Part shown: one piece after another, positions 17,162-26,154 of the stretch | Numbering within the stretch: position 1 is the stretch's first letter | Layout: every line of letters starts with the position of its first letter | Source: Bacteroidales bacterium GP3 | GTDB lineage: Bacteria; Bacteroidota; Bacteroidia; Bacteroidales; Muribaculaceae | Direction: 5' to 3' | NCBI GenBank assembly: GCA_001701075.1 | Contig: DAAK01000079.1 | Location: 1-41,725 of the forward strand | DNA: 41,725 nt | Program-made: the position numbers and the translations under genes | The notes under the pieces: model-generated | The model's input: only the letters and a program-made list of their open reading frames with translations | Databases searched by the model: none | Told to the model about the DNA's origin: nothing

Positions 17162-17921
17162 ATATAGCCGAATAGCGGAATCTCAGAGCCTTAAAAATTG
17201 CAAAGTCTATCCTGAAATGCTAATAATCAAGCATTTCAGAAGTTTTAGTTTTCAAGAATTTACAAACACAAATAGATATTTTGCAATTGTTACGATCAGA
17301 TTTCTCAATTATTGTTCATTTTTTCCTCAATAAGAAATCATCGATACAAAATAGGAGAGGGGAGCACTGGTCAAAAAGAGAACTCCTTTAAGCTTTTCGA
17401 TACGATTAGTTTGAAATTTGCAATTATTGTTTTCAAATGAATATTTGCAATTTGCAATATAATCACAGTTGAGTATATTTTGATGTCGCAAATTTAATTT
17501 ATCAAATTTTGATGTGTGTTTATTCGTACGGCTCAATTGCAAATTTACAAATCCGACTATTTGCAAATGAGACTAAAATTCAATTAACATTTATTAATGT
17601 ATTAAAATATGCACTGATTAGCAACTAATTATCTTTAAATATTAGTACGCTTTATTCGAAATGGCGTAGTTTCTTGTTATGGTGGCTTCACGCCATTGAA
17701 GATTCGCATAATCAAGGTATTTGTTATATTATAATACAATAATTTAGAAAGAAACCCTAAAGTCAATTTGAAAAATTAAATTTGCAAAACAAAACTGCAT
17801 TGATATAAAATTGCAATTTGCAATTTTGAAATTTAAATTTAAAAAATTCAATTTAAAATTTGAAATTTGCATTTTTTTTTGTAACTTTGCAACGTATAAA
17901 ATAATTGCAAATATATAGATT
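17162..17921. repeat. AT-rich gap carrying twelve TTGCAA palindromes
   Basis: No credible gene lies in these 760 bp. The palindrome TTGCAA begins at 17198, 17281, 17418, 17445, 17452, 17537, 17561, 17782, 17811, 17818, 17887 and 17905, mostly flanked by A/T. The 13-mer TTGCAATTTGCAA occurs twice (17445-17457 and 17811-17823). The second copy lies inside a perfect 21-bp inverted repeat (17807-17827, arms of 10 bp around one T). Two sites flank the core of the XRE promoter. A separate 8-bp inverted repeat, AATGGCGT/ACGCCATT, lies at 17660-17667 and 17690-17697. The array looks like a multi-site operator for the downstream regulator, which is an inference. Confidence 0.6.
17859..17889 (+). promoter_or_regulatory. 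Promoter of the XRE-type regulator gene
   Basis: -33 TTTG at 17859-17862 and -7 TAACTTTG at 17882-17889 with a 19-bp spacer. A TTGCAA site overlaps the end of the -7 element (17887-17892) and another lies in the leader (17905-17910), so repressor binding there would block transcription. Confidence 0.8.
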
Positions 17922-18443
17922 ATGGAGGAAAATTTCGCAACTCGTCTAAAACTCTTCATGGACAGTATTCATGTACAGTCCACTCAATTCGCGGATATGT
18001 GCGAAATTCCCCGTCCATCATTTTCTCAGCTACTATCTGGAAGGAATCAAAAGATCAGTGACACTCTCATCAGAAAGATTCACGCTGCGTATCCAGACCT
18101 TTCTGTTATGTGGCTAATGTTTGGTGAGGGCCCGATGTTGTCAAGTCAAGATAAAGATAACGAAACAGAGGCTAAGTCGAAAGAAAAAACTGCATCAGAT
18201 CCTTCAAAATCTCCAGAATCGCCCAAGAATGACCCGGAAAATTTTGAATATTCGAATGTCACGGCCTTAAATCAGCATCAAAATAAGCCTAATCATAGTA
18301 TATATCAACAACTTGAAGACAATAAGAAAATATTGGAGTTGCAACTGCAAATAGAAAAAATGCAAAAAAATCCGCGAAGAGTGGCCCAAATCACCGTATA
18401 TTACGATGATTCCACTTTCGAAACCTTCATTCCATCAAAATAA
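17922..18443 (+). CDS. XRE/Cro-CI-type helix-turn-helix protein
   Basis: In this 173-aa protein residues ~5-70 form an HTH_3-like domain (RLKLFMDSIHVQSTQFADMCEIPRPSFSQLLSGRNQKISDTLIRKIH). It is followed by DLSVMWLMFGEGPML, the W-L-x-x-GEGP signature typical of CI-like and Bacteroidales HTH proteins. Residues ~75-120 are acidic and low in complexity, ~125-150 look like a short coiled coil (LEDNKKILELQLQIEKMQKN), and the last 22 residues form a basic/beta tail (RRVAQITVYYDDSTFETF). It probably dimerises and binds palindromic DNA. The TTGCAA array upstream is the obvious target, implying autoregulation. No integrase or other phage gene is nearby. Confidence 0.85.
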   Translation: MEENFATRLKLFMDSIHVQSTQFADMCEIPRPSFSQLLSGRNQKISDTLIRKIHAAYPDLSVMWLMFGEGPMLSSQDKDNETEAKSKEKTASDPSKSPESPKNDPENFEYSNVTALNQHQNKPNHSIYQQLEDNKKILELQLQIEKMQKNPRRVAQITVYYDDSTFETFIPSK

Positions 18444-18894
18444 GCCGTCAAGCAGCTAACGATCTTGCCAAATCTTTTAGCGAAGCCTCGATAGCATGTT
18501 TCTGATATTATATAGGAAAAATGTTATCGAAAATCCATGTGAAATTTAAGGATCCATCCATCGGATGGTTAATATTTTCTTGGATATTAAATTCTCAAGG
18601 CCTTAACTGTATCCGGGAATCCAACTTAATTCTATATCCTCCAAATACTTTAACCTAATTTGTAAAACTCTGAGAAAAGGATGCTGATAAATGAAAATTG
18701 GGGTAGAATGCCAAAAATACTATTAATATATTATATATATACAAATATTCAAGAAATTTTGCATAGAATGAGTCCAGAATGAGCTTTGAATAATTACTGT
18801 ATAATATACATATAATCCGTATTATGTTAAATAGAGTGTTGAAGAGTTATTTCAACCTCATATACCATTTATCCTTGAGCTACGTTATAATGAT
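18444..18894. other. Non-coding gap, no gene seen
   Basis: These 451 bp are AT-rich with no ORF that looks coding. Small inverted repeats are present: CCATCC/GGATGG (18554-18559 and 18563-18568, 3-nt loop) and GTTGAA/TTCAAC just before the methyltransferase gene. Neither is followed by a T run. A strongly AT-rich tract lies near 18721-18745. No TAnnTTTG promoter was recognised for the next gene. Confidence 0.5.
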
Positions 18895-20106
18895 ATGGAA
18901 ACATCAGAACAGATGATGGAGTTTGTTCGCATTCATGAAAAAGATGATGTGAATTCGTTACGCCTTAAATATTCTGGAAAGAAAGGCGCTGGTCTTGGTT
19001 TTGACATAGAGTTTGCTCTTCTCCAGATTGAGGCAAGAAGAAAAGCGAGAATGAAGATCCCAGAATTCCTTTCTCACTCGGACTTCATCTTTCCTACCCT
19101 GCTTTCTGCAGAACAAGCATCCAATGAAGATGTGGCTAAGTTTCACGCATCATTAGTCTCAAATTCCACTACACTTTTAGACCTCACAGCCGGTCTTGGA
19201 ATTGATGATATGTCGTTTGCTATGAATGGAGTCAATGTAACTGCTTGCGAGATCGACGATATCAAATGCAAAGCCTTACGACATAATGCTAATATATTGA
19301 ATATTAGCGATAAATTAACAATTGTCAATTCAGATTCCATCAATTATATCCAACACTCTGACCAGCATTTTGATGTAGTTTTTGTTGATCCAGCCCGAAG
19401 AAACGATTCTGGAAATAGAGTGCATGCGCTATCAGATTGTCAGCCTGATATTCTTGCTGCGATGCCCGATATTCTAAAGATAGCTCCTCGTTTGCTTGTA
19501 AAGTGCTCTCCCCTATTGGATCTTACTTTGATTCGCAATACTGTCTCATATCTAAATCACATTTATATAGTCTGTTTCAAAGGGGAATGCAAGGAAGTGC
19601 TTATCGATATTAGAAAAGATTCATCATTTTCTGGAGCGACCGTAGTGGATATTGACAGAGATGGAGAAAAATCGCGTTTCTTTACTGACTTTAATGCTAC
19701 TGATTCTTTATCAAAAGCCCCTCTATGCGAGCGTAAGAAAGCATCGGATTACCGTTATCTTTACGAACCCAATGCAGGAGTCATGAAAACTGGTGCATGG
19801 TCTACTCTCATTGCCAAATTTCCTGAATTATCCAAAGCTGATCCAAACAGCCATATTTTCTTCTCAGATGCCTATTACAGCGATTTTCCTGGCAGGGTCA
19901 TGGAAATTACTTCAGAACCTGACAAAAAGGCTCTGAAGGCTCTTAAAGGGACTAAGATTAACGTTGTAGCAAGAAATCACCCGCTTTCAGCTTCTCAAAT
20001 TTCACAAAAATATTCTTTGATTCCTGGTTCAGAAAGATTCCTGTATGCTTTCAAATACAGCAATAATCCGACTATTTTAGTTGTGACACCCATAAGCGTT
20101 TCATAG
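18895..20106 (+). CDS. Class I SAM-dependent methyltransferase, PG_1098/THUMP-like family
   Basis: This 403-aa protein has a Rossmann methyltransferase core in the middle: motif I DLTAGLGID (96-104), the acidic residue E119 in VTACEIDD, and the VFVDPARR motif (~163-169). The N-terminal ~90 residues are helical (FDIEFALLQIEARRKARMKIPEFL). After ~240 the protein carries the ferredoxin-like/THUMP-like C-terminal region that defines the Bacteroidetes PG_1098 group. It probably methylates a nucleic acid, possibly rRNA or tRNA; the substrate is not established. It stands alone and converges with hemW, with a 19-bp gap between the two stop codons. Confidence 0.85.
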   Translation: METSEQMMEFVRIHEKDDVNSLRLKYSGKKGAGLGFDIEFALLQIEARRKARMKIPEFLSHSDFIFPTLLSAEQASNEDVAKFHASLVSNSTTLLDLTAGLGIDDMSFAMNGVNVTACEIDDIKCKALRHNANILNISDKLTIVNSDSINYIQHSDQHFDVVFVDPARRNDSGNRVHALSDCQPDILAAMPDILKIAPRLLVKCSPLLDLTLIRNTVSYLNHIYIVCFKGECKEVLIDIRKDSSFSGATVVDIDRDGEKSRFFTDFNATDSLSKAPLCERKKASDYRYLYEPNAGVMKTGAWSTLIAKFPELSKADPNSHIFFSDAYYSDFPGRVMEITSEPDKKALKALKGTKINVVARNHPLSASQISQKYSLIPGSERFLYAFKYSNNPTILVVTPISVS

Positions 20107-20125
20107 ACAATTCATGATATCTTGG

Positions 20126-21316
20126 TCAATCATTAAGCATATCAAGAATGATCGAATCAGAAATAAGGATAGCTGATTCATTAAGTGATATTCTATCTGA
20201 GTTTGAAATCAAAAGTCCGTCGTCTTGGAGTGCTTTACATTTGTCGATTATCTTACTGTAAGCCATTTCTCCAAATCTCTTCTTGAAATCTTCAAGAGGA
20301 ATACCTCCACGCGTACGCATTCGGGTCATGACATACTCCTCTATCAATTCTTCGTCAGAAAGTAGCTCCGTATCGTAAAACGTGTCGTTCGGTTTCTTAT
20401 CAATATTTCGGGGATTCCAATAGTCAATATATCCTCGGATATCGGCTCTGTTCGCCTTTCTGGTTCTCTTCCCGTCATAGCTATGAGCTGACGGTCCTAA
20501 ACCGAGATAAGGCTTCTGAATCCAATATGATGAATTATGCATGCTTCGATAGCCTGGCAAAGCAAAATTGCTTGTCTCGTAATGATCATAACCGGCTTTT
20601 TTCAATTCATCGATAAGAATAAGAAACATCTTTTCAGAAGTCTCGTCAGAAGCTTCTTCCAAACGCCCGCTGTCACGCATAACAGTCAATGCTGTCCCTT
20701 CTTCATACATCAAAGAGTAAGCCGAAATATGTTCAGGCCTCATGTCAATTGCCTCTTTGAGATCGTGTCTCCACATCTCGATCGTTTGTCCGGGTAAGCC
20801 GAACATAAGATCAATCGATATGTTGTCGAAATATCGCCGTGCGAGTTCGTATGCCCTTCGTGCTGTTGTGGCATCGTGCCGACGCCCCAAGTCGGTAAGG
20901 ACCCTGTCATCAAAGCTCTGGATACCCATGCTCAACCGATTGACTCCGGCATTTTTCCAGATCTCAAGTTTTTTCTCATCTACATCGTCAGGATTCACTT
21001 CTATGGTGAATTCCTCTATATTGTTGATATAAGGCTGAAGGAAATCAGAAAGTCTTGAAAACTCATCCGCAGGCATAAGGGAAGGCGTGCCCCCTCCGAT
21101 GTAAGCTGTACGGAGTGGGCACGCCATTTCTTTTATTCTTTCTTTGAATTCGGAGCAGAGAGCATCTACATATCTGTGCCAGTCGGCGATTCTCTCACCT
21201 GCGCTGAAGAAATCACAATAGATGCATTTCCTTCGGCAATAGGCTATGTGGATATAGAGTCCTCCCCTTTCGGATGTATCTTCCAAATAGTCATAGCCTT
21301 CTGCCCCTTTATTCAT
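20126..21316 (-). CDS. hemW: Radical SAM protein HemW
   Basis: This 396-aa protein opens with GGLYIHIAYCRRKCIYCDFFS. The CxxxCxxC cysteines C27, C31 and C34 bind the radical SAM [4Fe-4S] cluster. Other HemW/HemN-like blocks are YIGGGTPSLM (SAM-binding GGGTP), EVNPDDV, SMGIQSFDD and DLMFGLPGQT. The extra N-terminal residues that distinguish true coproporphyrinogen III dehydrogenase HemN are absent, so HemW, a heme chaperone-like protein, is the better name although often annotated as coproporphyrinogen oxidase. It starts 8 bp after the alaS stop codon, so it is expressed from the alaS promoter. Confidence 0.9.
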   Translation of the reverse strand: MNKGAEGYDYLEDTSERGGLYIHIAYCRRKCIYCDFFSAGERIADWHRYVDALCSEFKERIKEMACPLRTAYIGGGTPSLMPADEFSRLSDFLQPYINNIEEFTIEVNPDDVDEKKLEIWKNAGVNRLSMGIQSFDDRVLTDLGRRHDATTARRAYELARRYFDNISIDLMFGLPGQTIEMWRHDLKEAIDMRPEHISAYSLMYEEGTALTVMRDSGRLEEASDETSEKMFLILIDELKKAGYDHYETSNFALPGYRSMHNSSYWIQKPYLGLGPSAHSYDGKRTRKANRADIRGYIDYWNPRNIDKKPNDTFYDTELLSDEELIEEYVMTRMRTRGGIPLEDFKKRFGEMAYSKIIDKCKALQDDGLLISNSDRISLNESAILISDSIILDMLND

Positions 21317-21324
21317 AGATGAAT

Positions 21325-23949
21325 TTAAAGGGCAAGGAGCTCGATGATTTTGTCGTGGGCTGCAGATAGGCCATCGACATCTTTTCCGCCTGCTTGAGCG
21401 AAGAATGGTTGACCACCACCGCCGCCCTTGATGAGTTTGGCAGCTTCGCGCACTATCTGGCCGGCATTTGCACCATTTTTCACCATATCGTCTGAAAGCA
21501 TCACAGTCAGAAGCGGCTTCTTTTCCGGCGACATTGTTGCTCCGATAAATACAGTGTGTTCCGGGCTCTTTTTCCTTACGTTAAAGGCAACATTCTTTAC
21601 GACTTCAGGCATTCTTAAGCCACCAAATTCAACAACCTTAACGCCATTGATATCCTTGGCTTTTTCAAGAATTTCAGAAGTCAAATTTTCTATTCTTTCA
21701 GCCATAACCTCCTCAACTTGCTTGCGGAGTTCGGTGTTCTCTTTCAGAGTCTTTTCTACTGAAGCACGAACATTTCCGTTGGTTCCAAGAAGTTCTGCAA
21801 GTCCGGCAGAGAAGTCTTGAAGATCATCGAGCATATTCTCTACTCCAGCACCACTTAAAGCTTCAATACGGCGGATTCCCGCAGCAATGCTGCTTTCAGA
21901 TACGATGCGCACCATACCTATGTTGCCGGTATTGGCAACGTGAGTACCACCGCAGAGCTCAACGGAATCACCAAATTTGACAACACGGACCTTATCGCCA
22001 TACTTCTCTCCAAAGAGTGCCATAGCGCCAAGTGCCTTAGCTTCAGCAATTGGCATCTCTCTATGCTCATCAAGAGGAATTGCCTTGCGGATTTTTGCAT
22101 TGACGATATGCTCTACCTTACGGATCTCTTCCGGAGTCACTTTCTGGAAATGTGAGAAGTCGAAACGCAACGAATCGGGAGAAACATAAGAACCTTTCTG
22201 CTCAACGTGTGTACCGAGCACTTCACGAAGTGCCTCATGCAGTAGGTGGGTTGCTGAGTGGTTGGCGGAAGTGGCAGCCCTTGCTTCTGAGTCAATGACA
22301 GCTCTGAAAGTATCTGCAGGATTTTCCGGCAACTTATATGTAAGATGTACACTTATGTTGTTTTCACGCTTGGTATCGAAGATTTCGATTTCCTCACCGT
22401 TGGAATCGATGAGTTTTCCCTTATCTCCTACCTGGCCACCCATCTCGCCATAGAAAGGTGTCTCATCAAGTATAATCTGGAAAAACTCCTTTCCTTTCTG
22501 CTTCACTTTACGATAGCGAAGGATGCGGCATTCGTTTTCTGTGACATCATAGCCTACGAATTTCTGTTCGCCGTCCTTAAGCACAACCCAGTCGCCAGTC
22601 TCAATAGCAGCAGCATTGCGGGCGCGTTCTTTCTGGCGGTTCATCTCTTCCTCGTAGCCCTTTTGGTCGAGTGTCATACCCTGTTCGCGAAGGATAAGTT
22701 CAGTGAGGTCAAGGGGGAATCCATATGTGTCATACAGTGTGAACGCATCCTTTCCACTGATTTCTGTCTTGCCCTCTTTCTTAGCGGCAGCCACAAGATT
22801 GTCGAGAAGACCGATACCCTTGTCGAGTGTGCGGAGGAAAGATTCTTCCTCTTCCTTGATTACCTTCTTTATAAGGTCTTTTTGAGCTACAAGCTCTGGA
22901 TAGGCCTCACCCATCTGATCCACCATAACATCTACAAGTTGATAGATAAATGCATTCTTCTGATCGAGGAATGTGTAGGCATAGCGGACTGCACGGCGGA
23001 GGATACGGCGTATCACATAGCCAGCCTTCGCATTGCTGGGGAGCTGTGAGTCAGCGATAGAGAAAGCTATAGTACGGCAGTGGTCAGAGCATACGCGCAT
23101 GGCGACATCCACCATCTTATCTTTTCCGTATTCCTTACCTGAGATTTCGCTTATTTTGGCGATATAAGGAGTGAATACGTCGGTGTCATAGTTCGACTTC
23201 TTGCCCTGTAGAGCCATACATAGGCGTTCAAAGCCCATGCCGGTGTCGATAACCTTTGCCGGGAGCGGTTCGAGATGTCCGTCAGCCTTGCGTTCATACT
23301 GCATGAAGACAAGGTTCCATATTTCGATCACCTGAGGATTGTCCTTGTTGACAAGTGAAGCGCCATCCACCTCTGCCCTTTCTTCGTCGCTGCGAAGGTC
23401 GATATGGATTTCAGAGCAGGGACCGCAGGGACCTGTATCGCCCATTTCCCAGAAATTATCATGACGGTTGCCGTTGATGATATGGCTTTTGGGAAGATGT
23501 GCTTCCCAATATGAAGCTGCTTCATTGTCGCGTTCGAGGCCTTCAGGAGCATAACCTTCGAATACAGTTGCGTACAGACGGTTAGGATCGAGTTTGAGAA
23601 CATCCACAAGATATTCCCAAGCCCAATCGATGGCTTCTTTCTTGAAGTAATCACCAAACGACCAGTTGCCGAGCATCTCAAACATCGTATGGTGGTATGT
23701 GTCATGGCCGACCTCCTCAAGGTCATTGTGCTTGCCACTGACACGGAGACATTTCTGTGAGTCAGCCACACGGGTGTATTTTGCCGGACGGTTGCCAAGG
23801 ATAATATCCTTAAACTGGTTCATACCGGCATTGGTGAACATTAGGGTTGGGTCATCCTTGATGACCATAGGAGCGGAAGGCACGATGTGGTGTCCTTTGC
23901 TTTCAAAAAATCTTTTGAAAGATTCTCTGATTTCCTTTGAAGTAGGCAT
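21325..23949 (-). CDS. alaS: Alanyl-tRNA synthetase
   Basis: This is a full-length 874-aa cytoplasmic class II synthetase that charges tRNA-Ala. The catalytic domain begins FKRFFESKGHHIVPSAPMV and includes DPTLMFTNAGMNQFK. The editing domain has the HxxxH zinc-site motif (SANHSATHLLHEAL) and the CxxxH pair in ELCGGTHVANTG. The C-terminal DHHA1-like domain has the glycine-rich KGGGGGQPFFAQAGGK. Its own promoter lies at 24023-24054. hemW follows in the same operon. Confidence 0.98.
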   Translation of the reverse strand: MPTSKEIRESFKRFFESKGHHIVPSAPMVIKDDPTLMFTNAGMNQFKDIILGNRPAKYTRVADSQKCLRVSGKHNDLEEVGHDTYHHTMFEMLGNWSFGDYFKKEAIDWAWEYLVDVLKLDPNRLYATVFEGYAPEGLERDNEAASYWEAHLPKSHIINGNRHDNFWEMGDTGPCGPCSEIHIDLRSDEERAEVDGASLVNKDNPQVIEIWNLVFMQYERKADGHLEPLPAKVIDTGMGFERLCMALQGKKSNYDTDVFTPYIAKISEISGKEYGKDKMVDVAMRVCSDHCRTIAFSIADSQLPSNAKAGYVIRRILRRAVRYAYTFLDQKNAFIYQLVDVMVDQMGEAYPELVAQKDLIKKVIKEEEESFLRTLDKGIGLLDNLVAAAKKEGKTEISGKDAFTLYDTYGFPLDLTELILREQGMTLDQKGYEEEMNRQKERARNAAAIETGDWVVLKDGEQKFVGYDVTENECRILRYRKVKQKGKEFFQIILDETPFYGEMGGQVGDKGKLIDSNGEEIEIFDTKRENNISVHLTYKLPENPADTFRAVIDSEARAATSANHSATHLLHEALREVLGTHVEQKGSYVSPDSLRFDFSHFQKVTPEEIRKVEHIVNAKIRKAIPLDEHREMPIAEAKALGAMALFGEKYGDKVRVVKFGDSVELCGGTHVANTGNIGMVRIVSESSIAAGIRRIEALSGAGVENMLDDLQDFSAGLAELLGTNGNVRASVEKTLKENTELRKQVEEVMAERIENLTSEILEKAKDINGVKVVEFGGLRMPEVVKNVAFNVRKKSPEHTVFIGATMSPEKKPLLTVMLSDDMVKNGANAGQIVREAAKLIKGGGGGQPFFAQAGGKDVDGLSAAHDKIIELLAL

Positions 23950-24022
23950 AATCGTTAAAGTATCTTTTTTCTTTCGGAGAATCGTTTCGACTCGCCTTGT
24001 TTGTCATTTTTCTTTTAAGATG

Positions 24023-24054
24023 CAAAATTAGTCATTTTTCGTGAAAATTGCAAA
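24023..24054 (-). promoter_or_regulatory. Promoter of alaS-hemW
   Basis: Read on the minus strand: -33 TTTG at 24054-24051, a 20-bp spacer, and -7 TAATTTTG at 24030-24023. Transcription should start near 24016, ~67 nt before alaS. Confidence 0.82.
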
Positions 24055-24059
24055 TAAGT

Positions 24060-24089
24060 AAAAAACTTCCGAAGATTTATCTTCGGAAG
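24060..24089 (-). terminator. Intrinsic terminator of the mscS-type gene
   Basis: A perfect 10-bp stem (24066-24075 with 24080-24089, CTTCCGAAGA and complement) has a 4-nt loop. On the minus strand it is followed by a run of T. It lies 37 bp downstream of the channel gene's stop and just upstream of the alaS promoter, insulating the two. Confidence 0.9.
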
Positions 24090-24126
24090 CACTAATTTTC
24101 TCTGCAAATTATCGTTGCAAATGTCC

Positions 24127-26016
24127 CTATCTAAGCGTTGAGACATCAACTCTGACCGGTGCAACCTCACAACTGGATTTGGTAGTGAAATGATGCGGGG
24201 CAAAAAGTTCTATGCCAGCCTCATTGAATGCGTCTTGGATGTTCTGAAGGAGATCCGACATAATGTAGGGCATGTCATCGGCATCCTTTATATATGCATT
24301 GATCTGATAACACATATAGTTATCGTTCAGTTCTGTTTCAAGTACGAACGGTGCAGGATGCTCAAGCACTCCATCCGTCTTGATTGCCGCATCAATAAGC
24401 AATTGGTGAACCTTACGCCATGGCACATCGTAGCCCATTGTCAGCATTGTGTGTATGATAAGTCCATACTGGCGGGCAGACGATGAATAATTGACTGTAT
24501 TGGATGTAGTGATGAATGAATTGGGAATCGTCACGATCTCATTCTTGATTGTGCGTATGCGGGTTATGAAAGGTGACTTCTCCACTACATTTCCCACCGT
24601 GTCATTGACCTTGATGAAATCGCCTGCTTTAAATGGACGCATATAGGTGATGACAAATCCTGCTATGAAATTGGAGATTATCGAACTTGATCCCAACGAA
24701 ACGATAAGGCCCACAAACACGGATATCCCTTGGAATACTCCCGACTCCGAACCTGGCAGATATGGATAGATCATTGCTATCATAAATGCATATAGCAAGA
24801 AGCGGATGATATTGAAGGTAGGCTCTGCCCAGTCGGGATAAAATCCGGTTATCTTCAGTTTCTCGCTATTTATCTCTTCTGAAATATACCTCAATCCCTT
24901 GACAATGTATCTTACACAATACCATATGATGGCTATGATGAAAAGATTAGGAATATATTCTATTATTGCCTTGACCACCATCTTGATTGGGTCAATAATA
25001 TAATAGAATATCTCCATTGCCAGACTTTCTGTCTGTGGAAAAATGGAGAAAAGGATAGGAATCGTGATTATAAAGAAAAATATGAGCACTACATACCGCA
25101 ATATTCGGCATAATACCAATAGTATCCTGCATAGATAATTTGTATTCAAAAGCTCATATTCCCGAAATACAAGTGGTTTTAGCTTATGCACTTTCAGCCA
25201 TATTATCTGTCTTCTGAGTTTTCTGAAAAGGAAGTTTATCAGCTTAAGCATCAGATATTGAAAGAAGATCACGAGCACAAAGAGTGCAGCTCTTTTCAAT
25301 ATCTGCCCAAAACTATTCTCAGCTTTCAATATCTCTATTTTGTCGGCAATTATAGGCATCCAAGTCTTGGCAAGTACGTTTGGCGTGGTGGAATGCCAAA
25401 GAGCATCATTTTCAGTCACGCTGATGATGACTTTATCCCCATACATTATGTCGATATAGCTATCATTGTCAAGAAGATACACAGAGTCTCGCCGAAGCCT
25501 GCGCTCCTTCCCTATCTTGCTTATGACCTGGCTTGCTGTCTCAGCCCTGTCTACAGCAGAATGTCCACCACGAGCTGCATATATCTTGAATAAGGTGTCT
25601 TTTTCTACTACTACCGGCACTCCGGGTGTTACAGCTCGCAGGGAGTCGATCTGGTGAATCCGGTGAGCTTTTTTCAAAGAGTCTTGCATATGACTCTGAT
25701 TGTTTTCATCCAGTTTTGACTTGAGCAAAATCTCATTCAGTTTCATCTCCTCGAGTTCAAGCATAAGCTCGATAACCCTGACTGAATCTGATTTTAATTC
25801 TTCTTTAGGCAATGAAGCACCATCTTGTTTAAGGGAATCCGACTGATGGCTTGATGGCAATAAGAATTCTCCGGCTTTCTTTAGAATCTGTGCTTCGCCA
25901 AATGAAGGATTCATTAAAGAACCGAAGATAAATATAAAAATCAGAAGAATCTTCCACTTAAATTCACATTCGCGGGTGATTCCTGATAAGAAACAATATT
26001 TAAATTTACTTTGCAT
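24127..26016 (-). CDS. MscS-family mechanosensitive ion channel
   Basis: The open frame extends upstream to 26091, but a good promoter (-7 at 26048-26041) lies inside that extension, so the ATG at 26016 (629 aa, MQSKFKYCF...) is the supported start. From there the protein has a signal sequence (ILLIFIFIFGSLMNPSFGEAQ), then a ~200-aa soluble periplasmic, partly coiled-coil region. Several membrane helices follow. The MscS pore/beta domain is at ~430-530 of this start (FQGISVFVGLIVSLGSSSIISNFIAGFVITYMRPFKAGDFIKVNDTVGNVVE). It should release solutes under osmotic downshock at the inner membrane. The large N-terminal part makes it one of the larger MscS relatives. It has its own promoter and terminator. 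Confidence 0.9.
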   Translation of the reverse strand: MQSKFKYCFLSGITRECEFKWKILLIFIFIFGSLMNPSFGEAQILKKAGEFLLPSSHQSDSLKQDGASLPKEELKSDSVRVIELMLELEEMKLNEILLKSKLDENNQSHMQDSLKKAHRIHQIDSLRAVTPGVPVVVEKDTLFKIYAARGGHSAVDRAETASQVISKIGKERRLRRDSVYLLDNDSYIDIMYGDKVIISVTENDALWHSTTPNVLAKTWMPIIADKIEILKAENSFGQILKRAALFVLVIFFQYLMLKLINFLFRKLRRQIIWLKVHKLKPLVFREYELLNTNYLCRILLVLCRILRYVVLIFFFIITIPILFSIFPQTESLAMEIFYYIIDPIKMVVKAIIEYIPNLFIIAIIWYCVRYIVKGLRYISEEINSEKLKITGFYPDWAEPTFNIIRFLLYAFMIAMIYPYLPGSESGVFQGISVFVGLIVSLGSSSIISNFIAGFVITYMRPFKAGDFIKVNDTVGNVVEKSPFITRIRTIKNEIVTIPNSFITTSNTVNYSSSARQYGLIIHTMLTMGYDVPWRKVHQLLIDAAIKTDGVLEHPAPFVLETELNDNYMCYQINAYIKDADDMPYIMSDLLQNIQDAFNEAGIELFAPHHFTTKSSCEVAPVRVDVSTLR

Positions 26017-26040
26017 CTTCTTTTCAGATATATTGAAATG

Positions 26041-26072
26041 CAAATTTAAGACAAATCGAAAAAAAATCCAAA
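26041..26072 (-). promoter_or_regulatory. Promoter of the mscS-type gene (decides start)
   Basis: On the minus strand: -33 TTTG at 26072-26069, 20-bp spacer, -7 TAAATTTG at 26048-26041, predicted start of transcription near 26034. The ATG at 26091 is upstream of this point and would not be in the mRNA. The ATG at 26016 is 18 nt inside it. Confidence 0.78.
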
Positions 26073-26095
26073 TAATCATACTAAAAATCAAAAAA

Positions 26096-26129
26096 TCATG
26101 GGAGAGCCGTTATCTGCAACGGCTCCCCC
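26096..26129 (-). terminator. Intrinsic terminator of susC-susD
   Basis: GGGAGCCGTT pairs with AACGGCTCTCC across a 6-nt loop (26100-26129). On the minus strand it is followed by a T-rich stretch. It starts 25 bp after the susD stop. Confidence 0.85.
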
Positions 26130-26154
26130 ATTAAGAAGACAGACTAAATCCTGC

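Noticed and set aside
17162..17921. Possible CRISPR array or phage attachment region because of the repeated TTGCAA words
   Set aside because: Repeat units are only 6-13 bp, spacing is irregular, there are no spacers of constant length, and no cas, integrase or tRNA gene is near.
20126..21316. Naming the radical SAM gene hemN (oxygen-independent coproporphyrinogen III oxidase)
   Set aside because: Length and N-terminus fit HemW; the extra N-terminal residues of true HemN are missing.
22345..23049. 234-codon plus-strand ORF opposite alaS
   Set aside because: It is antisense to well-conserved alanyl-tRNA synthetase sequence; no recognisable domain, promoter or start context.
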